5,855 nt of DNA, from contig SKSV01000032.1 in NCBI GenBank assembly GCA_007122815.1, positions 1-5,855 of the forward strand. The letters run 5' to 3'. Under the pieces are notes generated by a model. The model was given only the letters and a program-made list of their open reading frames with translations. It was not told where the DNA came from and did not search any database. The position numbers and the translations under genes are program-made. Positions 1 through 5,183 of the stretch are shown here, piece after piece. The first letter of the stretch is position 1. Each line of letters begins with the position of its first letter. The DNA comes from Trueperaceae bacterium (lineage in GTDB: Bacteria > Deinococcota > Deinococci > Deinococcales > Trueperaceae).

Positions 1-1023
1 ATGGCCGAGGTCGGCATCGACGGCTTCGCCCGCGCACCCGTCGGCACGGGTCCGTTCCGCTTCGTGTCGCGCTCGGCAGGCGACCGCATCCTGATGGAGG
101 CCAACCCCGACTACTGGCGCAGCGGCTACCCGCTGGTCGCCGAACTCGAGTTCCGCGTCATCCCCGACGCCTCGACCAGGCTGGCCGCCGTGCGGACGGG
201 TGAGATCCACATAGCCAACCGCTTGACGCCGGATCAGGCCATGGCGCTGGATGCCGTCTCCGGCGTCGACGTCGTGTCTTACCTCAACGACCGCGCGTAC
301 TACGTGGGCTTCAAGAACGTCGGTGCGGGAGTCGGCACCCCGCTCGAGGACGCCCGCGTGCGTCAGGCTCTCAACTACGGCACCGACCGCTTCGGCATCA
401 TCTCCGCGATCTTCGCGGGGCAGGCGGAGCCGCTTCCGGGCTTCGTCATCGAAGGCAACCTCGGCTACGACCCGGACATGATGCAGCCGTTCCCGTACGA
501 CACGGAGCGTGCCATGGAGCTGCTCGCCGAGGCCGGCTACCCGGACGGGTTCGAGATCTCCATGGGCTGCCCGGCGGACGGCTACGTGAACATCAACGAG
601 GTGTGTCTGGCCCTGCAGCGCACGCTCGATCGGATCGGGGTCGAGGTCAACGTCGAGTTCCGTACCACCAACAGCTTCTGGAGCCAGCCTCAGTACGGCG
701 CGGTCGGCGCGATGTTCGTGGACAGCTGGTCTTCGACGATCGGCGAGGCGCTTCCGCGACTCGACGGTGCGCTCGTCCCTGGCAACTACTACACCGCCTG
801 GGAGGACCAGCGCTTCGCGGACCTCGTGGCGGAGATCTCCACGACGGTGGACCGCGACGAGCGCGCTGCGCTGTACCAGCAGATGCACCAGCTCATGCGG
901 GAAGACCCGCCGTTCATCTACCTCTACCAGCCGATGATCTTCGAGGCCATCAGCGATCGCGTGAGCGGCTACAACCCGCGCGCCGCCGAGGAGTACTTCC
1001 TCTTCCAGGTCGCGCTCGACTGA
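1..1023 (+). CDS. ABC transporter substrate-binding protein, family 5 (peptide/nickel type), N-terminus missing
   Basis: Extracytoplasmic solute receptor that hands a ligand, typically a peptide or other small organic molecule, to the permease pair encoded just downstream. What is visible is the family-5 core: GTGPFRF (residues 15-21 of the visible frame), ANPDYWR (34-40), the FRVIPDASTRLAAVRTGEI stretch (51-69), RQALNYGTDR (121-130), the lobe segment with MELLAEAGYPDGFEI (172-186), and a C-terminal region ending in FLFQVALD. In full-length relatives (about 500-550 residues) GTGPF-type motifs sit near residue 180, so the ATG at position 1 is almost certainly an internal methionine; the signal peptide and about the first third lie upstream of the window. 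Cys190 and Cys202 lie in a GCPADGYVNINEVC segment and could form a disulfide, as I recall for a subgroup with a CPNDRYVNDE-like motif. Ligand specificity cannot be read from sequence; the family also includes nickel, heme and opine binders. Confidence 0.9.
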   Translation: MAEVGIDGFARAPVGTGPFRFVSRSAGDRILMEANPDYWRSGYPLVAELEFRVIPDASTRLAAVRTGEIHIANRLTPDQAMALDAVSGVDVVSYLNDRAYYVGFKNVGAGVGTPLEDARVRQALNYGTDRFGIISAIFAGQAEPLPGFVIEGNLGYDPDMMQPFPYDTERAMELLAEAGYPDGFEISMGCPADGYVNINEVCLALQRTLDRIGVEVNVEFRTTNSFWSQPQYGAVGAMFVDSWSSTIGEALPRLDGALVPGNYYTAWEDQRFADLVAEISTTVDRDERAALYQQMHQLMREDPPFIYLYQPMIFEAISDRVSGYNPRAAEEYFLFQVALD

Positions 1024-1029
1024 ACCAAG

Positions 1030-1036
1030 AAGGAGG
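1030..1036 (+). promoter_or_regulatory. Perfect Shine-Dalgarno AAGGAGG displaced from its start codon
   Basis: AAGGAGG begins 7 bases after the stop codon of the binding-protein gene and is a full match to the 16S rRNA anti-Shine-Dalgarno. No ATG, GTG or TTG lies at normal spacing after it. The next real start is ATG 1089, 52 bases on, which itself has only a weak GGA (1080-1082). A TAG at 1083-1085, in frame with ATG 1089, excludes an earlier start for the permease. The 13-bp stem-loop at 1036-1074 lies between them; if it folds, the site would lie only about 14 bases from the ATG measured across the stem base. That this site serves the permease is inference. Confidence 0.5.
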
Positions 1037-1074
1037 CAGGGGAAGCGGGCCGGCGCGAGCGCCGCTTCTCCTGC
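1036..1074 (+). promoter_or_regulatory. Intergenic 13-bp stem-loop between binding protein and permease genes
   Basis: GCAGGGGAAGCGG (1036-1048) pairs with CCGCTTCTCCTGC (1062-1074): 13 continuous pairs, one of them G-U (1041 with 1069), closing a 13-base G/C-rich loop. A competing smaller hairpin CGGCG/CGCCG (1051-1055 with 1060-1064, loop CGAG) can form inside it. No T-run follows (the next bases are AGCCCGGATAG), so it is not a canonical intrinsic terminator. In ABC operons a stable hairpin just after the binding-protein gene commonly protects the upstream mRNA 3' end or partly attenuates transcription, so that the receptor is made in excess over the membrane subunits (the malE-malF arrangement is the classic case). 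That role here is inferred from position and structure. Confidence 0.7.
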
Positions 1075-1088
1075 AGCCCGGATAGACG

Positions 1089-2012
1089 ATGCTGCGTTAC
1101 GTCGTAAGGCGCACGCTCGAGTCCGTCCTGCTGATGCTGGGCGTGCTCGTGCTGGTGTTCTTCATGGTCAGGCTCACTGGCGATCCCGTGAGCCTGATCA
1201 TCCCCATGGACGCCCCCACCGCCCAGCGCGAGGCCTTCCGCGAGGTGATGGGGCTGAACCGGCCGCTGCTGGTCCAGTTCGGCACGTACATGTCGGGAGC
1301 GGTACGCGGCGACCTCGGCGACTCGCTACGGCGCCGCGGCGTGGCGAACCTGGACATAATCCTGGAGCGCCTCCCCGCCACCGTTCAGCTGGCCTTGGCG
1401 GCCCTCGCGTTCGCGATGGTAGTGGCGCTTCCCCTCGGGCTGTTCGGCGGCATGAGGCCGGGCTCGCTCGTCGACCGCGTGGCGCGCGGCGTCGGTCTCG
1501 CTGGGCAGACGATCCCGAACTTCTGGCTCGGCATGCTGCTGATCGTGCTCTTCGCGGTGACCTTGGGCTGGTTGCCGTCCTTCGGCCGGGACGGCATCAC
1601 CTCGCTGGTGCTACCGGCCGTCGCGCTCGGCTTCGCGGGCATGGGCCAACTCGTGCGGCTCACGCGCTCGGCCGTGCTGGACGTGCGACGGGCCGATTAC
1701 GTTCGCACCGCCCAGGCCAAGGGTATGCGCCGCTGGCGCGTTTCGCTGCGGCACGTGCTGCCCAACGTGGCGATCCCGGTGGTCAGCGTGCTGGGAATCC
1801 AGTTCACCTATCTTCTAGGCGGCTCGGTGTACATCGAGGTCGTGTTCGCCTGGCCGGGGATCGGCTCTCTGCTCGAGAGCGCGATACGTGATGCCGACTT
1901 CCCCTTGGTCCAGGCGATCACCATCTTCATCTCGCTCTTCGCCATCAGCATCCACCTGCTGACGGACCTTCTCTACGGGCTCCTCGATCCGCGTTTGAGG
2001 AGAGCTTCGTGA
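1089..2012 (+). CDS. ABC transporter permease, DppB/OppB-like
   Basis: Inner-membrane channel subunit of a peptide-type importer; pairs with the permease encoded immediately downstream. At 307 residues it has the usual family length. The start MLRYVVRRTLESVLLMLGVL is typical DppB: a short basic cytoplasmic tail then TM1 (about 10-28). The external segment carries GLNRPLLVQF (55-64) and GDLGDSL (74-80). Further hydrophobic spans lie near 100-122, 132-160, 172-190, 228-250 and 275-298. The cytoplasmic EAA loop that docks to the ATPase is ADYVRTAQAKGM to RHVLPN (202-226), followed by the family's VVFAWPGIGSLL (251-262) and a C-terminal LLYGLLDPRLR (294-304). ATG 1089 is secure because an in-frame TAG sits 6 bases upstream. 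Its nearby ribosome binding site is weak (GGA, 1080-1082), with a displaced strong one upstream of a stem-loop. The stop overlaps the next start by 4 bases. The substrate is unknown. Confidence 0.95.
   Translation: MLRYVVRRTLESVLLMLGVLVLVFFMVRLTGDPVSLIIPMDAPTAQREAFREVMGLNRPLLVQFGTYMSGAVRGDLGDSLRRRGVANLDIILERLPATVQLALAALAFAMVVALPLGLFGGMRPGSLVDRVARGVGLAGQTIPNFWLGMLLIVLFAVTLGWLPSFGRDGITSLVLPAVALGFAGMGQLVRLTRSAVLDVRRADYVRTAQAKGMRRWRVSLRHVLPNVAIPVVSVLGIQFTYLLGGSVYIEVVFAWPGIGSLLESAIRDADFPLVQAITIFISLFAISIHLLTDLLYGLLDPRLRRAS
1997..2004 (+). promoter_or_regulatory. Ribosome binding site supporting the GTG start of the second permease
   Basis: GAGGAGAG lies inside the last codons of the first permease gene, ending 4 bases before GTG 2009. 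It supports this GTG, which overlaps the upstream TGA as GTGA, over the next in-frame ATG at 2105, which would remove the cytoplasmic N-terminal segment. Confidence 0.6.
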
Positions 2013-2917
2013 GGCGCGACCGTCGCCTGCCCGACGACGTCAGCGGGGAGTCGCTGTTCGCTCCCCGGCGCCTGTGGCGGCTCTTGAGGCGCGACGCGGC
2101 CGGCATGACCGGGTTCTTGATGGTGGTCGCGATAGTCACGATCGCAGCTTTCGCACCCTGGATCGCGCCGTACGGACCCACCGAGGGTGAGTTCTTGAGC
2201 GCCCGGCTGCCGCCAGCGTGGATGGAGGGTGGGTCCAGCGCCCACCTGCTCGGCACCGACCAGCTGGGCCAGGACGTCTTCAGCCGCATCGTGTTCGGCA
2301 CCCGCGTGTCGCTGATGGTGGGCGTCCTCGGTGCCCTGCTGGCCGTGTCGATCGGCGTCACGTTGGGCCTGCTGGCCGGCTACTTCGGCGGCTGGTTCGA
2401 CAGCTTGATCACCAGCTTCACCAACCTACTGCTCTCCATCCCTTACCTGGTGCTGGTGATCGTCATCGCCACCGTGTTGGGGAGGAGCCTCACGAACGTG
2501 ATCCTGCTCTTCGGCATCACGGGCAGCCCCGTGTTCGTGCGGGTGACCCGTGGGGAGGTCATGCGGATCAAGCGCCTCGCTTACGTCGAGGCAGCCGTTG
2601 GCCTGGGTGCTTCCTCGGCACGCATCATCCCTCTCCACCTGTTGCCGAACCTGGTCGGGCCGCTGCTCACGCTCGCCACGTTCGAGGTGTCGGCGATGAT
2701 CTTCTACGAGTCGGGTCTGGGCTTCCTGGGGTTGTCCGTGCCACCGGAGGTGCCCAGCTGGGGCAACATGCTCGCGCTCGGCCGGCAGTTCCTGACGATC
2801 TACCCGTGGTTGGCGATCTTCCCCGGCGTGGCGATCGCGCTCACCGCTCTCGGGATCAACCTCTTCGGTGACTGGCTTCGTGACGCTCTGGACCCTCGCG
2901 CCCAGGAACGCACGTGA
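2009..2917 (+). CDS. ABC transporter permease, DppC/OppC-like
   Basis: Second channel subunit of the importer, in the inner membrane. It is 302 residues, normal for the family. An N-terminal cytoplasmic stretch with RRLWRLLRRD (20-29) precedes TM1 (about 33-53), ending in the typical APWIAPYGP. The family hallmark LGTDQLGQDVFSRIVFGTRV (81-100) follows, then TM spans near 102-124, 133-157, 160-178, 216-234 and 265-285. The EAA loop runs from RLAYVEAAVGLGASS to LLPN (189-214). GLGFLGLSVPPEVPSWGNML (236-255) and the C-terminal GINLFGDWLRDALDPR (282-297) are both strongly conserved in DppC. GTG 2009 is chosen because it gives a normal N-terminus, has a good ribosome binding site and overlaps the first permease's stop by 4 bases. 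The next gene again overlaps by 4 bases, but it is a HAD enzyme, where many relatives carry DppD/DppF ATPases. Nothing in it looks degraded. Confidence 0.95.
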   Translation: MRRDRRLPDDVSGESLFAPRRLWRLLRRDAAGMTGFLMVVAIVTIAAFAPWIAPYGPTEGEFLSARLPPAWMEGGSSAHLLGTDQLGQDVFSRIVFGTRVSLMVGVLGALLAVSIGVTLGLLAGYFGGWFDSLITSFTNLLLSIPYLVLVIVIATVLGRSLTNVILLFGITGSPVFVRVTRGEVMRIKRLAYVEAAVGLGASSARIIPLHLLPNLVGPLLTLATFEVSAMIFYESGLGFLGLSVPPEVPSWGNMLALGRQFLTIYPWLAIFPGVAIALTALGINLFGDWLRDALDPRAQERT

Positions 2918-3645
2918 ACCCCGCGATGCCCTTCGGTAGCCAGAGGCCGGCCGCACTGCTGCTCGACATGGACGGCACGCTGGTCGACACCGAGAGGCTC
3001 TGGCTCGAGGCCGAGCGAGCGGCCGCCGCCCGCTTCGGAGGGAACGTGCCCGACTCGGCCGAAGCCGAGCTCCTGGGGCTGGACACCGACACCATGCTGG
3101 ACCTGCTGAGCTCACGCTACGGCGCCCGCGCGGACCGCGCGAGACTGCGAGACGCCGTGATGCACGAGGTCGGGGAGCGCTTGAGCGGCGCCCGGGCCTG
3201 CCCCGGTGCAGCCGACTTCGTCGCCGCGGCGCGCGCGGCGGGCATCCGCTGCGCGCTCGTCTCCAACTCGCCCGCGAGCATCGTGCAGGCGACCCTCCAA
3301 GCGCAGCCCTGGGCTGGCGCGCTGGAGGTTCGCGTGAGCGCCGACGACGCCGAGCGCGCGAAACCCGCTCCGGACCTCTACCTGACGGCTTTGCGCAGGC
3401 TGCGGCTCGCTCCCTCGGAGTGCTTGGCGGTGGAGGACAGTCCGACCGGCGCTCGCGCTGCCGTCGACGCCGGGCTAGTCTGCCTGGGCGTGGCGGCGAG
3501 CGTCGAGCAGGCCGACTCGTTACGAGCGGTCACGCCTCACGTGCTTCCCTCGCTGAGCCACGCGCGGCACTGGCTGGGGCTGCACGAAGCCCGCTGGCCA
3601 CACGACACCGAGGCCGAAGCGAACGGAAACCGAGGCACCCGATGA
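2914..3645 (+). CDS. HAD-superfamily hydrolase, beta-phosphoglucomutase/phosphatase type (subfamily IA)
   Basis: Predicted cytoplasmic phosphatase or phosphomutase acting on a small phosphorylated metabolite through an aspartyl-phosphate. All four HAD motifs are present: motif I LLDMDGTLVDTE with nucleophile Asp18 and acid/base Asp20; motif II LVSNSP (Ser117); motif III Lys150 in AKPAPDLYL; motif IV VEDSPTGARAA with Glu174 and Asp175. Residues about 30-95 form a small helical C1 cap, typical of the phosphoglucomutase, phosphoglycolate and sugar-phosphate phosphatase group. The length of 243 residues is normal, with a polar tail after about 222. GTG 2914 overlaps the permease stop (GTGA) and has AGGAA at 2904-2908; an alternative ATG at 2926 lacks a ribosome binding site. 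The ALDH start overlaps its stop (ATGA). Substrate is not determinable: it could be a house-cleaning sugar phosphatase, or dedicated to the imported compound. It is not a phosphonoacetaldehyde hydrolase, which has a different motif I. Confidence 0.88.
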   Translation: MNPAMPFGSQRPAALLLDMDGTLVDTERLWLEAERAAAARFGGNVPDSAEAELLGLDTDTMLDLLSSRYGARADRARLRDAVMHEVGERLSGARACPGAADFVAAARAAGIRCALVSNSPASIVQATLQAQPWAGALEVRVSADDAERAKPAPDLYLTALRRLRLAPSECLAVEDSPTGARAAVDAGLVCLGVAASVEQADSLRAVTPHVLPSLSHARHWLGLHEARWPHDTEAEANGNRGTR

Positions 3646-5153
3646 ACCTTCGCCCACCACCCACTCCGAGGCTGCCGCCAGCCGACCCGTACATCGACGG
3701 CGAGTTCCGGCCGAGCGCCGCCGGTGAGCGGCGCGAGATCTCGTGCCCGGCGACCGGCAGGGTCCTCCTAGCCGTCGCGGAGGCACACGCCGAAGACGCC
3801 CAACTCGCGGTATCGGCCGCGCGGCGCGCCTTCGACGAGGGGAAGTGGGCGAACGCCTCGCCGCGTGCGCGAGCCGCTGTCCTGGAGTCCGTAGCGACGC
3901 TCCTGGAGCGCGACGCGGTCCGCTTCGCCGAGCTCGAGACGCTCGACACGGGAAAGCCCTTGGCCGAGAGCCGCGACGACCTGGCACAGGTCGCCGACGT
4001 CTTCCGCTACTACGCCGCGCTGGTGCGCTCCACCGGCGGGGAGGTCAACCGCGCCGAGGAGGGGTCGCTGAGCCTCACGCTCTTGCGTCCGGCAGGCGTG
4101 GTGAGCATGATCACGCCCTGGAACTACCCGCTGCTGCAAGCCTCCTGGAAGGTCGCTCCGGCTCTGGCGGCGGGCTGCTGCTTCGTCCTGAAGCCCAGCG
4201 AGCTCACGCCCCTCACGACCATGGCCTTGGCGGAGACCTTGGCCGAGGCCGGCCTCCCAGACGGCGTCGCCAACGTCGTGACGGGCGCGGGGAGCAGCGT
4301 CGGTGCCGCGCTCGTGTCCGACCCGCGCGTGGACGTCGTCTCGTTCACGGGCGGCATCGAGACGGGTCGGGTCATCGCTCGGACGGCCGCCGACCGAGCA
4401 GCCCGGGTGGCGCTCGAGCTCGGCGGCAAGAACCCCAACCTGATCCTCGCGGACGCCGACCTGGAGGTTGCCGCCGACCGCGCCCTCGACGCCGTCTTCT
4501 TCCACGCTGGTCAGGTCTGCTCGGCCGGATCCCGGCTCCTGGCCGACGAGAAGGTGCACGACGAGCTGGTAGCGCGCATCAGCGCGCGGGCCGCGCGCAT
4601 CCGCCTCGGCGTCGGTTGGGACCCGGAAACCGAGATGGGTCCGCTGATCAGCGCCGCGCACCGCGAGAAGGTCGAGGGTTACGTGAGGCTGGCGCTGGCC
4701 GAGGGCGCGCGCCTGCACCTGGGAGGAGATCGGCCTGCCGACCCTGCGCTGGTTGGGGGCGCGTTCTTGCTCCCCACCGTGATCGTCGATCTCCCGAGTG
4801 ACGGGCGGGTGGCGCGTGAGGAGATCTTCGGGCCGGTACTCACGGTCGAGCGCGTGAGGGGACTCGACGACGCGCTCGCGCGCGCCAACGCCACCGACAC
4901 GGGTCTCGCGGCAGGCATCTGGACGCGTGAGCTGCGCACCGCGCTGAGGGCTGCCGAGCGGCTGCGCTTCGGCACGGTGTGGTGGAACGACTTCCACCCC
5001 TACTTCCCCGAAGCCCCTTGGGGTGGCTTCAAGAGCAGCGGCGTGGGTCGCGAGCTCGGACGCAGTGGACTGCGTGAGTACCAGGAGGAGCAGCACCTCT
5101 ACCTGAACGCCGATCCAAGCCCGAGCGGCGCCTTCGGAGGCCGCGGCCCTTAG
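3642..5153 (+). CDS. Aldehyde dehydrogenase, betaine-aldehyde/aminoaldehyde dehydrogenase (GbsA/BetB-like) type
   Basis: Cytoplasmic NAD(P)+-dependent oxidation of an aldehyde to its acid. The 503-residue length fits the family. Visible in order: ITPWNYPLLQASWK with oxyanion-hole Asn161; KPSE with Lys184 and Glu187, the latter usual in NAD+-preferring enzymes; SFTGGIETG (234-242); LELGGKNP with general base Glu259; HAGQVCSAGSRLL with catalytic Cys293; EEIFGPV with Glu394; APWGGFKSSGVGRELG (458-473). The SFTGGIETG, GQVCSAGSR and NDFHPYF...APWGG combination resembles GbsA-type betaine aldehyde dehydrogenases more than general ALDHs; aminoaldehyde or another substrate remains possible. ATG 3642 is chosen, although the frame stays open back to 3420, because it overlaps the HAD stop as ATGA, has GAGG at 3632-3635 and gives a normal N-terminus (PYIDGEFRPS). 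The C-terminus HLYLNADPSPSGAFGG follows the family tail. It is the last gene of the run; an opposing gene begins its end 30 bases later. Confidence 0.92.
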   Translation: MNLRPPPTPRLPPADPYIDGEFRPSAAGERREISCPATGRVLLAVAEAHAEDAQLAVSAARRAFDEGKWANASPRARAAVLESVATLLERDAVRFAELETLDTGKPLAESRDDLAQVADVFRYYAALVRSTGGEVNRAEEGSLSLTLLRPAGVVSMITPWNYPLLQASWKVAPALAAGCCFVLKPSELTPLTTMALAETLAEAGLPDGVANVVTGAGSSVGAALVSDPRVDVVSFTGGIETGRVIARTAADRAARVALELGGKNPNLILADADLEVAADRALDAVFFHAGQVCSAGSRLLADEKVHDELVARISARAARIRLGVGWDPETEMGPLISAAHREKVEGYVRLALAEGARLHLGGDRPADPALVGGAFLLPTVIVDLPSDGRVAREEIFGPVLTVERVRGLDDALARANATDTGLAAGIWTRELRTALRAAERLRFGTVWWNDFHPYFPEAPWGGFKSSGVGRELGRSGLREYQEEQHLYLNADPSPSGAFGGRGP

Positions 5154-5165
5154 CCCGAGCGGCGC
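5118..5165. repeat. 14-bp direct repeat pair around the ALDH stop codon
   Basis: AGCCCGAGCGGCGC occurs perfectly at 5118-5131 and 5152-5165, a 34-base period. The first copy is coding; the second starts inside the TAG stop at 5151-5153 and runs into the short convergent gap. Between them lies the 10-bp palindrome GGCCGCGGCC (5139-5148). In DNA this G/C-rich short repeats arise easily, so function is doubtful; a small tandem duplication at the gene end is one explanation. Confidence 0.5.
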
Positions 5166-5183
5166 GCCAGGGGACTCCGGAGC

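Noticed and set aside
1..3. ATG at position 1 as the true start of the binding protein
   Set aside because: No signal peptide follows, and the first motif (GTGPF) appears at residue 15 instead of roughly 180, so the gene clearly begins upstream of the window.
3420..3641. N-terminal extension of the aldehyde dehydrogenase by 74 codons
   Set aside because: The frame is open but this part overlaps the HAD motif IV region, reads as low-complexity and exceeds the family N-terminus; ATG 3642 has a ribosome binding site and a 4-base overlap.
3743..4801. 352-codon plus-strand frame inside the aldehyde dehydrogenase gene
   Set aside because: Arg/Gly/Pro-rich translation typical of an off-frame reading of GC-rich coding sequence; the ALDH frame contains all catalytic motifs without interruption.
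3768..5096. 442-codon open frame on the minus strand opposite the aldehyde dehydrogenase gene
   Set aside because: It mirrors a strongly conserved ALDH coding frame in high-GC DNA, its translation is R/G/A/E-rich low-complexity with no recognisable motif, and it has no plausible context. It is a shadow frame.
2914..5153. Phosphonate (2-aminoethylphosphonate) pathway: HAD as phosphonoacetaldehyde hydrolase plus ALDH as phosphonoacetaldehyde dehydrogenase
   Set aside because: The HAD motif I is DMDGTLVDTE, not the DxAGTxxD form of PhnX, and no cap-domain lysine region of PhnX is recognisable; the ALDH resembles GbsA-type enzymes.
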